Shown here piece by piece: positions 9,683 to 21,601 of a stretch of DNA of 64,000 nucleotides (position 1 is the first letter of the stretch; every line of letters begins with the position of its first letter). The translations under genes were made by a program, and so were the position numbers. The notes below the pieces were generated by a model that ran no database searches, was not told where the DNA came from, and saw only the letters and a program-made list of their open reading frames with translations. This DNA comes from Candidatus Paraprochloron terpiosi LD05 (GTDB lineage: Bacteria; Cyanobacteriota; Cyanobacteriia; Cyanobacteriales; Prochloraceae), in assembly GCA_018141785.1 (NCBI GenBank), contig CP073341.1, positions 1,005,118-1,069,117 on the forward strand. The letters are read 5' to 3'.

Positions 9683-10228
9683 ATGAAGTTGCAACGTAGT
9701 ACTTGGATCTTGGTAGTTTCTGCTTTGATATTGGGAGGAGTTGTCTATGTCTCTGAAGTGCAGTGGACACCAAAACCAGCAGCAGAGGAAACAAAAGGGA
9801 AGAGAATGTTCGACTTGGCAGAAGAAGATATTCAAGGTATAATTATCCAGAAAGATGGAGAAACTCTGGAGTTTGTCAGAACTGGCAAAACCGAGCCAAT
9901 TTGGCAAATGAAACAGCCCGATAATGTACCTGCTAGGGATGCTACTGTCTCTTTTTTATTGAACTTATTAGTAAATGGTAAGAAGGAGCGCTCCTTTACT
10001 ATCTCCCCAGAAGAAAAATACCAATATGGCTTGCAAAATCCTCTCGCTAAGGTTATAATTAAACTGGAACATAAAACTATTGATTTGGTTTTAGGTATAC
10101 CTACTTTAAATAATCAATTTATTTACGCTTTTGTAAATCCTCAAAAAGATACTAACGAAGTATCATTAGTGCCAATCGATTTAAAATATGCTATAGAGAA
10201 GGAACTTTCCGAATGGAAAAACAGATGA
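9683..10228 (+). CDS. DUF4340 domain protein
   Basis: A 181-residue protein with an N-terminal membrane anchor (residues 7-25, STWILVVSALILGGVVYVSE) and an extracytoplasmic domain typical of DUF4340 (FDLAEEDIQGIIIQKDGETL, WQMKQPDNVPARDATVSFLL, YGLQNPLAKVIIKL, VPIDLKYAIEKEL). DUF4340 genes normally follow GldG-like genes in ABC-transporter operons, as here, 33 bases downstream and separated by a short GC-rich repeat (9651-9672). Start ATG 9683. Role unknown beyond the transporter association. Confidence 0.85.
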   Translation: MKLQRSTWILVVSALILGGVVYVSEVQWTPKPAAEETKGKRMFDLAEEDIQGIIIQKDGETLEFVRTGKTEPIWQMKQPDNVPARDATVSFLLNLLVNGKKERSFTISPEEKYQYGLQNPLAKVIIKLEHKTIDLVLGIPTLNNQFIYAFVNPQKDTNEVSLVPIDLKYAIEKELSEWKNR

Positions 10229-10283
10229 ACGCCGATGAACAGAGATGAGTGGGGATGTTTGTTGATAACTAGGGAATTTTCAA

Positions 10284-11258
10284 ATGACTCGCTCGATTCA
10301 TGACCAATTTGCCAAAAAATGTCTCACGGAACTTTTAGCCCCCTTAGGAGAAGTTAAAAGCGGTTTTAAAATTACTGCGGAAGTAAGAGAAGCTGACTTG
10401 TTGTTCTTACGAAACCCAAATGCAACCAAAAATGTCCCAGAGATAGGTTTATTAGGAAAACTCGCTGCAACTTCCGCACTCTTTGAACCATTTCGGAACC
10501 CAGTGAATCCAAAACAAATTCGCAGTTGTCTGGGTAAATTATTTGACACTCATGCTAAACTAGAAAGGGAAGCCAAGGGAGAAAAGAAAACCATAGCAGA
10601 ACCAGACGTAATCCGTCTCTGGATCCTATCCCCTACGGTTTCAACTGAATTACTGGGAAGTTGTGGCGCAACTGCTGGAGGAAAAAACTGGCGAGAAGGT
10701 GTCTATTTCCTGCCCAAGGTTTTAAAAACAGGAATTATTGCCATTGACCAACTACCTCGCACCCCAGAAACTCTCTGGTTGAGAATCTTAGGAAGGGGAA
10801 AAGTGCAACAACAGGCGATTCGGGAACTAAAATCTTTGCAGGGAGAGGGTGCACTACACAACAATGTACTAGAATTAGTCTACGAAATGTTGGCTATTCT
10901 GGAAGCAAGAGAAAAACAAAATTTAGATGTAGAAGCTCAGGAGTTGATTATGGAATTATCAACCATTTATTTAGAAAGACTCAAAAATGCTACTGAAGAA
11001 GGTATCCAGCGAGGTATCCAGCGAGGTATCCAGCAAGGAAAACAGGAAAGTAAAGCGCGGGAGCGTCGTGCTAGCATTGAAAGCCTGCTACGAATTCGCT
11101 TTGGGACAATTGACGAACCATTGTCAAGGATTATTGAGCCAATCATAGCCTTATCTCCCGAAGAATTTACCCCCCTACTGCTCCAATTATCCAGAGAAGA
11201 GTTGTTAGCTCGTTTTTTAACCACGGATAAAACCATCGTTACCGAGAAGAATTGTTAG
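10284..11258 (+). CDS. Conserved cyanobacterial protein with DUF4351-like C-terminus
   Basis: A 324-residue protein. The N-terminus (MTRSIHDQFAKKCLTELLAP) and charged middle resemble cyanobacterial proteins often labelled Rpn/PD-(D/E)XK-like or, wrongly, flagellar assembly H; I cannot assign a catalytic motif. The C-terminus after residue 260 (RRASIESLLRIRFGTIDEPL, ELLARFL) resembles DUF4351. Residues 241-255 are a short tandem repeat (GIQRGIQRGIQQG) encoded by three 12-base DNA units, a likely slippage site. The last bases before the stop repeat TTGTTAGCTCGTT, also seen about 55 bases earlier, suggesting a small terminal duplication. It stands alone, facing eda tail to tail with only 4 bases between. 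Confidence 0.55.
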   Translation: MTRSIHDQFAKKCLTELLAPLGEVKSGFKITAEVREADLLFLRNPNATKNVPEIGLLGKLAATSALFEPFRNPVNPKQIRSCLGKLFDTHAKLEREAKGEKKTIAEPDVIRLWILSPTVSTELLGSCGATAGGKNWREGVYFLPKVLKTGIIAIDQLPRTPETLWLRILGRGKVQQQAIRELKSLQGEGALHNNVLELVYEMLAILEAREKQNLDVEAQELIMELSTIYLERLKNATEEGIQRGIQRGIQQGKQESKARERRASIESLLRIRFGTIDEPLSRIIEPIIALSPEEFTPLLLQLSREELLARFLTTDKTIVTEKNC

Positions 11259-11262
11259 CTCG

Positions 11263-11940
11263 TTATTGAAGCTGTTGATAAAGAGTTTTAGCCCGTTCGG
11301 CGATGGCTTGCCAATTTCTCTGTGCTACTAATGATTGGGGAAATAATTGACTGGATAAACCTACGGCGATGGCCCCTACTTCGATAAACTCCCTAGCATT
11401 CTCTAAAGTAACCCCTCCTGTGGGAATGAGGGGAATTTGACCTAAGGGACTTTGGAGATTTTTAATATAACTGGCACCCCCTAAGGCTTGGACGGGAAAA
11501 ATTTTGACGCAAGTGGCTCCAGCTTGCCAAGCTGTGACTATTTCGGTGGGGGAAAGAGCACCTGGTATGATGCTAATATTAGCCTTAAGAGCAGCGTCAA
11601 TAAGAGCAGGGTTGACGTGGGGAGAGAAGATAAATTCAGCTCCAGCAGCCATCGCCTCTTTCAGTTGTTGTTGGGTTAAGATTGTCCCGGCACCAATGGT
11701 ACAATGGGATAGTTGAGAGCGCAACTGTTGGATAATAGTTGCAGGTTGGGAGCTGTTCCAAGTGATTTCAATGATTTTGATACCTCCAGCCGCCACTGCA
11801 CGAGCCATAGCAAAACTCAATTCCAGGGAATAGGAACGAATAACGGCGATGGCGCGGTGGGCTGCGAGCAATTGTAGCCATGACTCAGACTCTAAATTTG
11901 TTATCATGGGAGGCTGGATCTTGCTTTTTATTATTTCCAT
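11263..11940 (-). CDS. eda: KDPG/KHG aldolase (2-dehydro-3-deoxy-phosphogluconate aldolase)
   Basis: A 225-residue class I aldolase that cleaves 2-keto-3-deoxy-6-phosphogluconate to pyruvate and glyceraldehyde 3-phosphate in the Entner-Doudoroff pathway (also 4-hydroxy-2-oxoglutarate). Visible are the proton-relay glutamate in IIEITWNS, the GAGTILT strand, FIFSPHVNP, the Schiff-base lysine in [12 protein letters not shown] and the phosphate loop PTGGV. The length is slightly above the usual 205-215 because of an N-terminal extension; the internal Met in PPMITNLE is an alternative start. It lies divergent from the DUF445 gene with 12 bases between starts, so promoters must overlap. Confidence 0.92.
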   Translation of the reverse strand: MEIIKSKIQPPMITNLESESWLQLLAAHRAIAVIRSYSLELSFAMARAVAAGGIKIIEITWNSSQPATIIQQLRSQLSHCTIGAGTILTQQQLKEAMAAGAEFIFSPHVNPALIDAALKANISIIPGALSPTEIVTAWQAGATCVKIFPVQALGGASYIKNLQSPLGQIPLIPTGGVTLENAREFIEVGAIAVGLSSQLFPQSLVAQRNWQAIAERAKTLYQQLQ

Positions 11941-11952
11941 TCTATCTTTAAA

Positions 11953-13188
11953 ATGCGGTGGTTTTTATCTGATACCTGGATATTATTCCTCCCTCCTTTA
12001 GCGGGAGCAGTTATTGGCTATTTCACCAACGATTTGGCTATTAGGATGCTCTTTCGTCCCTATAAAGCCATTTATCTCAGAGGATGGAAACTGCCATTTA
12101 CTCCCGGATTGATTCCCAGGAACCAAGAACGCCTTGCCCAAAGGGTTGCCGATACCATTATGGGTTCCCTCCTAACCCCCTCAGAACTGCAAAAGCTGGC
12201 TGGACGGTTGTTAGAAACAGAACGAGTCACTAATGCAATTCATTGGCTGTTGCAGCAAGCTCTCAAGGAAGTGCAGGTAGATAGAGAGCAGAAAACAGCC
12301 CCAATTTTAGCAGATATTCTCCAGGATTTGTTCAGGGAATCTTTACCGCGCCTCCTGCGGGTGTTAGCGCGGCGTGAGGACTTCCTCAAAGAGCCAATTG
12401 ACCAAGTTTTCCACCGCATTTTACTGGAGTTGCAACTGAGCGAAACTCAAGCGCGACAAGTTACGGATTGGTTGTTACAAGTAGTTCTCTCCCCAGATAC
12501 TTTGCGCCAAGCCATTATCGACTTCCTCACCGATCGCAATATTCAATTAATCGATGAAAGCTTGCGAGAAAAAACCAGCGGTACTTACTGGGTGGTAGCC
12601 AATTTGTTCGGTGCCAGCAATAGTTTAGTCAGTTTGCGCAATTTTTGTTTAGATGAAAAAGAAATGGCTAATGCTCGCTTGCAGCAGTTTCTCCTTTCTT
12701 TTAAGGTGCGCAATCGCTTACGTCAATGGCTGCAAACTCCTATAATCCAGAATTTGTCTGGATCTACCATTACCCAATTGCGGCAAACAACTGGGGAAAC
12801 GGTTCGCAATTACATTAAAACCCAGGGAACAGAATTCATCCAAGAATGGGAAGAATCTATCCATTGGGATAAAATGGCCGTTTTAATTATTAACAGGCTG
12901 AAAACGTCTACCAGTGTTGAGAGTTCCTTAGAAACCATTAGCGAAGAACTGGCTTTAATTTTAGAACGGCACTTGGAGCAAAATTTAGAGAAAATTGTCG
13001 CCTCAGTAATCCCGATTTTGTCCATCGATCAGGTAATTATCCAGCGAGTCAAGGCTACTTCCCCAGAGCAATTAGAAATGGCAATCCAAGGAATTGTTAA
13101 GGATGAATTGCAGGCGATCGTCAATTTGGGTGGCTTCTTGGGTTTTGTTGTGGGTTTGTGTCAGACTCTGATTCTGCTGTTTCGTTGA
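11953..13188 (+). CDS. DUF445 family membrane protein
   Basis: A 411-residue protein with an N-terminal membrane helix ([18 protein letters not shown]), the DUF445 signature right after it ([29 protein letters not shown]), a long helical middle with repeated amphipathic segments, and a C-terminal helix ([19 protein letters not shown]). This matches the YheB/DUF445 architecture, whose role is unknown although some members affect envelope or sporulation functions. ATG 11953 gives MRWFLSDTW, and nothing upstream is plausible because of the divergent eda start. It appears intact. Confidence 0.9.
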   Translation: MRWFLSDTWILFLPPLAGAVIGYFTNDLAIRMLFRPYKAIYLRGWKLPFTPGLIPRNQERLAQRVADTIMGSLLTPSELQKLAGRLLETERVTNAIHWLLQQALKEVQVDREQKTAPILADILQDLFRESLPRLLRVLARREDFLKEPIDQVFHRILLELQLSETQARQVTDWLLQVVLSPDTLRQAIIDFLTDRNIQLIDESLREKTSGTYWVVANLFGASNSLVSLRNFCLDEKEMANARLQQFLLSFKVRNRLRQWLQTPIIQNLSGSTITQLRQTTGETVRNYIKTQGTEFIQEWEESIHWDKMAVLIINRLKTSTSVESSLETISEELALILERHLEQNLEKIVASVIPILSIDQVIIQRVKATSPEQLEMAIQGIVKDELQAIVNLGGFLGFVVGLCQTLILLFR

Positions 13189-13421
13189 ATTCATCGGATA
13201 TTCTAAACTATTTGTGTCTGTTATATGTCTGAAAAACAAAAGCTGGGTAAAGATCTTTTTTCCCAACACTTTCTCTCTAATAGCCTTCTCTCTTTGCCAG
13301 AATGGCAGGAGAATGTGAGTAAGTGCGTTTATAGGGTTAAACGCACTGTATGAAGGGAAAAAGCCAATACAGTGGCCAACTCAATGAATCTCAGACACAA
13401 AAAGAAGTAATCCAACCTATC
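13189..13421. other. Intergenic, no gene recognised
   Basis: A 233-base gap between the convergent DUF445 and PEP-CTERM-like genes. It holds two direct copies of a CGTTTATAGGGTTAAACGCAC-like inverted motif core (GTGCGTTTA ... TAAACGCAC, about 13321-13348), a possible hairpin. No convincing T-run follows it. Confidence 0.4.
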
Positions 13422-14030
13422 CTAAAATTTCTTGTTCTTCGACTTCTTCAGGCGATCTATCCCCACTACTACCGCTAAGAAACTTAGGGGTAGGTAATCG
13501 GGTATGCCAAAGGGTACTCTTGTTAGTTGGAAGGAGTTTTGTATCGAGCTAGGGGTTCCACTTATACTAGATGAGGGTTGAACAGATCCACGACCTAGTG
13601 CTGGATACCGTATAATTAAACCGTCTTCTGAACAATTCTGTTGTCAACAGCCAAAATTAAGCATACTCTGCCTTGAGGAACCAGGAAATCTTCTTATTGT
13701 TCCAAAAAAAAAATCAGTCAATGACGCTGTTGTACCATCTGAACTAACATTTCCATAAACTCTTGTATTCTCAAATGCATCACTCAATCTGAAACTGTTG
13801 GTTCCATTTGTTACAGTTATATTTACGTTAGAAATATTTGCCGCAGTAAAAGATTGCCCTGATACCACATTTATATCTACCGTTCCTGTCGCTTCATGAA
13901 CTAATTCAGATCTAGAAGTTAACCCGTCGGCATCGCTGCGCCAACTGAACCTGTAAGTAATAGCAGTAGCAGGTTTTGCTAGTAATAATTGACTTGCTGC
14001 CACTAGGGCTGCGAGAATGGTTTTATTCAT
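13422..14030 (-). pseudogene. PEP-CTERM-like secreted protein with in-frame TGA
   Basis: From ATG 14030 the frame encodes a signal peptide (MNKTILAALVAASQLLLAKP, cleavage after ATA), then a beta-rich domain (ITYRFSWRSD, TGTVDINVVSGQSF, NITVTNGTNSF). It stops at TGA 13644-13646 after LNFGC. Past the TGA the same frame stays open to TAG at 13422 and ends with VPFGIPDYLPLSFLAVVV and a basic tail (DRLKKSKNKKF), which is the hydrophobic-plus-basic anchor of PEP-CTERM/exosortase substrates. The stop therefore removes the sorting signal. The TGA is probably a mutated TGG. Such proteins are anchored or exported through exosortase; a second broken example lies at 32166-32866. Confidence 0.65.
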
Positions 14031-14087
14031 AAGTAAAATCTACAACAAGTATTTAACGATGGTGCACTTTTGACAACACTTCCCTTA

Positions 14088-16679
14088 TTATTGCACACAC
14101 AAACCATTGACATCCTCCCCCCTTTGGGCCTCTGGGCCTCTGGGCGAGACTTCAAATCCTTCAAGTTGGTCAAAATTGAGATAGCGATACAAATCTCCTG
14201 CAAAAGGATTAATTTTTTCCTCGACAATAGACATATACTCCTCAACGGTAGGAATACGTCCTAACAAAGCACAAACTGCTGCTAGTTCCGCTGAACCGAG
14301 ATAAACTCTCGCCCCCTTACCCATGCGGTTATTGAAGTTGCGGGTAGAAGTAGAGAACACCGTGGCCCCATCTTCAACTCGGGCTTGGTTACCCATACAC
14401 AGGGAACAACCGGGCATTTCTGTTCGCGCCCCAGCAGCGGCAAAGATACCATATATTCCTTCTTCTCGCAATTGCTTTTCATCCATACGAGTGGGGGGAC
14501 AAATCCACAACCGCACTTTGGTGGTTCCCGCTCCTTCTAAAACCTTAGCAGCGGCGCGATAGTGGCCAATATTGGTCATGCAAGAACCAATGAACACTTC
14601 ATCTATCTTATCCCCGGAACAGGCAGACATCAATTGCACATTATCCGGATCATTGGGGGCTGCCACGATAGGTTCTTGTATTGCATCCAAATTCACCTGT
14701 ACTACATCGGCATATTCTGCATTGCTATCTGCTGCCATTAAACTGGGATTAGCTAACCATTGCTCCATCTTCTTGACCCGCCGCAGAATTGTCCGCCCAT
14801 CCTCATAGCCTCTTGCTCTCATATTCTTCAACAGAGCTATATTGGAATTGAGATATTCCGTAATAGTAGCAAAGCTCAGTTTAATGGTACAACCAGAACA
14901 AGACCTTTCCGCAGTAGCGTCGGTGAGTTCAAATGCCTGTTCTACTTTTAAATCTGGTAACCCCTCCATTTCCATAATCTTCCCGGAGAAGACATTGCGC
15001 TTATTTTCCTTCCCTACCGTTAGCTTACCCTGTTGGATCGCCACATAGGGTATGGCATTCACAATATCCCGCAAAGTCACCCCAGGTTGCAATTTCCCCG
15101 TAAACTGCACTAACACTGATTCTGGCATATCTAAAGGCATGGCTCCTAAAGCAGCAGCAAAAGCCACTAAACCGGAGCCAGCGGGGAAGGAAATGCCCAG
15201 AGGGAAGCGAGTGTGGGAGTCTCCCCCGGTTCCCACTGTATCGGGCAATAACATGCGATTGAGCCAGGAGTGGATAATACCATCTCCAGGGCGCAAAGCT
15301 ACACCCCCTCGGGAGGCGAAGAAATCGGGCATTTCCTTCTGGGTTTTGATATCCACTGGTTTGGGGTAAGCAGCAGTGTGACAGAAGGTTTGCAGGACCA
15401 GGTCAGCGCTGAAACCCAGACATGCCAATTCTTTCAGTTCATCTCTCGTCATAGGCCCAGTGGTATCCTGACTGCCTACAGATGTCATTCGGGGTTGACA
15501 AGGGGTACCTGGGCGCACTCCAGGCAAACCACAAGCTTTCCCCACCATTTTCTGAGCCAGAGTGAAACCTTTCCCCGTGTCTCTGGGTACTTCGGGACGA
15601 GTGAAGATAGTACTGGGTTTTAAGTTCAATGCTTCCCTGGTTTTGTCTGTGAGGCTCCGCCCGATTAAAAGAGGAATCCTTCCCCCAGCTCTCACCTCAT
15701 CTAGGAGAGTATTTGGTTTAAGATGGAAAGTGGAGATAACTTCTCCCGTTTCATTGGTGATTTTTCCTTTATAGGGATGGATAGTAATAACCATCCCTGT
15801 TTTCATTTTCGTCACATCGCACTCTATAGGTAGAGCACCAGAGTCTTGGGCAGTGTTGAAGAAAATGGGGGCGATGGCTCCTCCTAAGATATAGCCAGAT
15901 GACCTTTTGTTGGGGACGAAGGGTATATCAGCGCCCAAATGCCAGAGTACAGAGTTAAGAGCAGATTTCCGGGAGGAACCGGTTCCCACCACATCCCCCA
16001 CATAGGCGATAGGGTAGCCTTTAGTTTTTAATTGGGCGATAGTGTTTAAAGCCGAAGGATCCCGATTTGCCAACATGGCCAAAGCGTGGAGAGGAATGTC
16101 GGGGCGAGTGGTAGCATGGGGAGCAGGAGATAAATCATCCGTGTTGGTTTCACCCGGTACTTTAAATACCGTCACAGTGATACTTGGGGGGAGTTTAGGG
16201 CGACTGGTAAACCATTCTCCCTCAGCCCAGGAATTAATTACTTGTTGAGCGTAGGGATTGGTAGGGGATAATTCTAAGACATCGTGAAAAGCGTCGTAAA
16301 CCAACAGGGTTTTGCTCAATCCTTCAGCTGCTTCTTTAGCTAAGGCTTTATCTTCTGAGCCTAGCAGGTTCACCAGGGAACCCACATTATAGCCTCCCAT
16401 CATAGTACACAGCAATTTTACCGCTTCTTGCGGGTTGATGAGGGGACTGGTGATTTCTCTTTTGGCGATCGCTGTGAGAAACCCAGCTTTAACATAGGCT
16501 GCATCATCTACTCCAGGAGGCACTCGCTCCCTTATCATAGTCAAGAGCGCTTTCTCTTCTCCTGCTGGGGGATTTTGTAACAGTTGGCACAACTGGGACG
16601 TCTGTTGGGCGTCTAAAGGTAAAGGGGGAATGCCTAATGCGGCTCTTTCTGTAATATGTTGCTGGTATGCTTTTAACAT
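14088..16679 (-). CDS. acnB: Aconitate hydratase B
   Basis: An 863-residue bifunctional aconitase/2-methylisocitrate dehydratase of the TCA cycle, cytoplasmic with one [4Fe-4S] cluster. Seen are the N-terminal HEAT-like domain (YQQHITERAALGIPPLPL), the swivel domain (AYVGDVVGTGSSRKSALNS) and the catalytic domains, with the three cluster cysteines in FIGSCMTNIGHYRAA and PGCSLCMGNQARV. Substrate loops include GGDSHTRFPLG. Length matches the family (about 865). The C-terminus after FDQLEGFE is atypical (SPRGPEAQRGEDVNGLCVQ): the underlying DNA is a GGGCCTCTGGGCCTCTGGGC repeat, so a repeat seems to have replaced the last codons. Start ATG 16679. Probably functional. Confidence 0.95.
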   Translation of the reverse strand: MLKAYQQHITERAALGIPPLPLDAQQTSQLCQLLQNPPAGEEKALLTMIRERVPPGVDDAAYVKAGFLTAIAKREITSPLINPQEAVKLLCTMMGGYNVGSLVNLLGSEDKALAKEAAEGLSKTLLVYDAFHDVLELSPTNPYAQQVINSWAEGEWFTSRPKLPPSITVTVFKVPGETNTDDLSPAPHATTRPDIPLHALAMLANRDPSALNTIAQLKTKGYPIAYVGDVVGTGSSRKSALNSVLWHLGADIPFVPNKRSSGYILGGAIAPIFFNTAQDSGALPIECDVTKMKTGMVITIHPYKGKITNETGEVISTFHLKPNTLLDEVRAGGRIPLLIGRSLTDKTREALNLKPSTIFTRPEVPRDTGKGFTLAQKMVGKACGLPGVRPGTPCQPRMTSVGSQDTTGPMTRDELKELACLGFSADLVLQTFCHTAAYPKPVDIKTQKEMPDFFASRGGVALRPGDGIIHSWLNRMLLPDTVGTGGDSHTRFPLGISFPAGSGLVAFAAALGAMPLDMPESVLVQFTGKLQPGVTLRDIVNAIPYVAIQQGKLTVGKENKRNVFSGKIMEMEGLPDLKVEQAFELTDATAERSCSGCTIKLSFATITEYLNSNIALLKNMRARGYEDGRTILRRVKKMEQWLANPSLMAADSNAEYADVVQVNLDAIQEPIVAAPNDPDNVQLMSACSGDKIDEVFIGSCMTNIGHYRAAAKVLEGAGTTKVRLWICPPTRMDEKQLREEGIYGIFAAAGARTEMPGCSLCMGNQARVEDGATVFSTSTRNFNNRMGKGARVYLGSAELAAVCALLGRIPTVEEYMSIVEEKINPFAGDLYRYLNFDQLEGFEVSPRGPEAQRGEDVNGLCVQ

Positions 16680-16719
16680 CTTGGTTATAGATTATTGTAT
16701 CATATTTATACCATGTGTA

Positions 16720-16746
16720 GATAAAAAAAAGGGCACTTTAGCCCTT
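16720..16746 (-). terminator. Rho-independent terminator of the DUF4278 gene
   Basis: On the minus strand AGGGC-TAAAGT-GCCCT is followed by eight T. It lies 22 bases after the stop of the 121-residue DUF4278 gene and just before the acnB start, insulating the two. Confidence 0.85.
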
Positions 16747-16767
16747 GTAGTTTGAGTGTGTTTATGG

Positions 16768-17133
16768 TTACTGGTAACTGGTTACTGCTTTAAACTCTTG
16801 TTGGAGAAGAAGAACTAAACTTTGATTCCCACTAGCTTCAGCAACTTGTAGTCTTCGTTCTAAACTGCGACGAATACTTTCCAAGTGAGTCTTTTCCGCT
16901 TCCTTGACAACAGTTAATTTTGGCATAGTTCTTTCTCCACTGGGAGTAGAGACAGGAGCACCATAAGCAACACCCCGATACTGCATTGATGATTTGGGAC
17001 GAAGATGGGGAATGTGTCGGGGATAGGTACCTAACCAATCTTGTCCCCGATATGTACCACCAACCTCTCCCTTCACTACTTCTAGGGTAAATGGTTCTTT
17101 TTCGTAAGTAACTCCACGATAATGCAATCTCAT
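16768..17133 (-). CDS. DUF4278 protein, two-domain
   Basis: A 121-residue protein with two copies of the short DUF4278 motif. The first is MRLHYRGVTYEKEP...VGGTYRGQDW (residues 1-34); a degenerate second is SMQYRGVAYG (about 50-59). A charged helical tail follows (LESIRRSLERRLQVAEASGN). DUF4278 is a cyanobacterial family of unknown function, often in small multi-copy groups. It lies 36 bases downstream of a second DUF4278 gene on the same strand, so the two likely form an operon ended by the terminator at 16720-16746. Confidence 0.8.
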   Translation of the reverse strand: MRLHYRGVTYEKEPFTLEVVKGEVGGTYRGQDWLGTYPRHIPHLRPKSSMQYRGVAYGAPVSTPSGERTMPKLTVVKEAEKTHLESIRRSLERRLQVAEASGNQSLVLLLQQEFKAVTSYQ

Positions 17134-17169
17134 TGTTAAATCCTCTCTTTATTCAGGGAACCGGAAACA

Positions 17170-17355
17170 TTACTGCTTTTTGTAGTGCACTCCGCGATAG
17201 ACAAATTCGACAGAACTAGGTTTACGCTTATATTGCTGCTTGCTACGGTGTACTTTCCAGGGTAACCCCCGATATCTCCCACCAACTTCCCCTTCCGTCA
17301 CTTTGATTTCTGACGGGTGGTACTCGTAACTAGCGCCGTGGAATGAGAGTTTCAT
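17170..17355 (-). CDS. DUF4278 protein, single domain
   Basis: A 61-residue protein with the DUF4278 pattern: MKLSFHGASYEYHPSEIKV, then VGGRYRGLPWKVHR, then a second partial YRGVHYKKQ at the C-terminus. The tail is strongly basic. It is the first gene of a two-gene DUF4278 unit. Function unknown. Start ATG 17355 with GAGGAACC-like ribosome-binding site upstream. Confidence 0.75.
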   Translation of the reverse strand: MKLSFHGASYEYHPSEIKVTEGEVGGRYRGLPWKVHRSKQQYKRKPSSVEFVYRGVHYKKQ

Positions 17356-17709
17356 CTAAATGGTTCCTCTAATTGGTTTTTCCTGAGGGGATGGATAAAC
17401 CCATCGCTTCCTCACCTATTTCTATAATAGCTCATTTCTGTATCAATTTTTACAGTTTGCGGTTAACTTTTTGTAAAGTTTTGTAAAATTTTTCTTTCTA
17501 GGCTCACGTCGGGGTAGGCTATTTTCGATTGAATGAAGGTGAAACAACTAATACAAGGAGGGAAAATAGGCAAGGGAGGAAAACCGTACAAAAATATGCC
17601 TAGGGGATTGTGTTTCACGCAGAGGCGCGGAGAGGGAAGGGTAACCCACCGATAGGGTAATTATTTTTGGTAGACTACTTATAGGAAGCTATAAGGGAGG
17701 TAATTAACC
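17356..17709. other. Intergenic between divergent DUF4278 and parA-like genes
   Basis: An AT-rich 354-base gap. It contains a dispersed GC-rich repeat at 17613-17637 and, at 17692-17699, AAGGGAGG, a strong ribosome-binding site 10 bases before the parA-like ATG. Promoters of both divergent units must lie here; no -10/-35 pair stands out. Confidence 0.6.
17613..17637. repeat. Dispersed CACGCAGAGGCGCGGAGAGG repeat
   Basis: One copy of the CGCAGAGGCGCAGAGG-type short repeat scattered through gaps in this window, here in the orientation TTTCACGCAGAGG. Confidence 0.8.
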
Positions 17710-20259
<2,550 letters not shown>

Positions 20260-20263
<4 letters not shown>

Positions 20264-20334
20264 GTTGGGTTGAGGAACGAAACCCAACAGCGACAAATCA
20301 TGTTAGGGTAACCCTGGCGCTCTACCCAACCTAC
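20260..20334. repeat. MITE-like inverted-repeat element
   Basis: A 75-base element with perfect 11-base terminal inverted repeats (GTAGGTTGGGT / ACCCAACCTAC) and an internal GTTGAGG...AACCCAAC motif common in cyanobacterial small repeats. It overlaps the parA-like stop codon and lies upstream of acsF. Confidence 0.75.
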
Positions 20335-20441
20335 CCTAACTATTTTCCTCCATTTTTGGCTCGATGCGGTTTGTTACAAATCTTAACCAAAAATGGAGTA
20401 AAGCCTGCTACACTAGACTCCAGATTTTAAAAAGCAAACCT

Positions 20442-21518
20442 ATGGTAACTGCGGTAAAGACAAAACAATTTGAAGAAATACGTCCGGGGGTTAAAGTCCC
20501 AGCTAAGGATACTATCCTCACCCCTCGCTTCTATACTACCGACTTTGAAGCTATGGCGAAGATGGATATCTCCCTCAATGAGGAGGAGTTACGGGCGATT
20601 TTAGAAGAGTTCCGCACGGACTACAACCGTCATCACTTCGTCCGAGATGAGGAATTTAAGCAGTCTTTCGACCATATTGACGGGGACACTCGTCGCTTAT
20701 TCGTGGAATTTTTAGAACGTTCCTGTACTGCGGAATTTTCCGGTTTCCTCCTTTACAAAGAACTGGGAAGACGTCTCAAGGATAAAAGTCCAGTGCTGGC
20801 TGAGTGCTTTAACCTCATGTCTCGGGATGAAGCACGTCACTCCGGTTTCCTGAATAAGGCCATGTCTGATTTTAACATCTGCCTGGATTTGGGTTTCCTG
20901 ACGAAGAGTAAAAAATACACCTATTTTGCCCCCAAGTTTATCTTCTACGCTACCTATCTGTCGGAGAAAATCGGCTACTGGCGCTATATTACCATTTACC
21001 GTCACTTAGAACAACACCCAGAGGATAGAATTTATCCCATTTTCCGCTTCTTTGAATGCTGGTGTCAGGATGAAAACCGTCATGGAGACTTCTTCGATGC
21101 TATCATGAGAACCCAGCCGAACATTTTGAATGACTGGAGGGCGCGACTTTGGTCTCGTTTCTTCTTGCTCTCAGTGTTTGCTACTATGTATCTGAACGAT
21201 ATCCAACGTTCTGACTTCTATAAGGCGATCGGTTTAGACGCCAGGGAATACGATAAATACGTCATTGATAGGACTAATGATACAGCAGGCAGGGTATTCC
21301 CGGTAGTTTTGGATGTGGAAAACCCAGAATTCTACCAGCGTCTGGAAACCTGCGTCACCAACAACGAAAAGTTACGGGGTATCGTCAATTCCCGGACACC
21401 GAAATTCCTGCAATTCTTCCAGAAACTACCCTTATACTGCTCCAATGCTTGGCAGTTCCTCAAATTGTATCTCATGAAACCTATTCGGGTAGATCACCTA
21501 GAAAGTGTGGTACGCTAA
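20442..21518 (+). CDS. acsF: Mg-protoporphyrin IX monomethyl ester oxidative cyclase
   Basis: A 358-residue aerobic cyclase forming the isocyclic ring of chlorophyll (divinyl protochlorophyllide), a di-iron membrane-associated enzyme. The di-iron ligands are visible in two helix pairs: DEARH (residues 129-133) and the later [11 protein letters not shown], with EFLERS and FFECW supplying further glutamates. ATG 20442 ([16 protein letters not shown]) matches the family start and length; the frame is open upstream but without a plausible start. A strong terminator follows at 21554. The oxygen-dependent AcsF type fits an oxygenic phototroph. Confidence 0.95.
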   Translation: MVTAVKTKQFEEIRPGVKVPAKDTILTPRFYTTDFEAMAKMDISLNEEELRAILEEFRTDYNRHHFVRDEEFKQSFDHIDGDTRRLFVEFLERSCTAEFSGFLLYKELGRRLKDKSPVLAECFNLMSRDEARHSGFLNKAMSDFNICLDLGFLTKSKKYTYFAPKFIFYATYLSEKIGYWRYITIYRHLEQHPEDRIYPIFRFFECWCQDENRHGDFFDAIMRTQPNILNDWRARLWSRFFLLSVFATMYLNDIQRSDFYKAIGLDAREYDKYVIDRTNDTAGRVFPVVLDVENPEFYQRLETCVTNNEKLRGIVNSRTPKFLQFFQKLPLYCSNAWQFLKLYLMKPIRVDHLESVVR

Positions 21519-21553
21519 GTATTGTCTCTTTGATTTTTTCACCTCAAATTGCT

Positions 21554-21582
21554 GCGGTTCTCTTGTAGAACCGCTTTTTTCT
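21554..21582 (+). terminator. Terminator after acsF
   Basis: GCGGTTCT-CTTGT-AGAACCGC, a perfect 8-bp stem, followed by six or more T. It lies 36 bases after the acsF stop. Confidence 0.95.
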
Positions 21583-21601
21583 TAAATTAGGCAGGTAAGC
21601 T

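Noticed and set aside
13370..13445. Plus-strand piece reading LNESQTQKEVIQPILKFL, like a restriction-enzyme N-terminus
   Set aside because: Only about 25 residues, no start or continuation, and the region is the 3' end of the opposite-strand PEP-CTERM-like gene.
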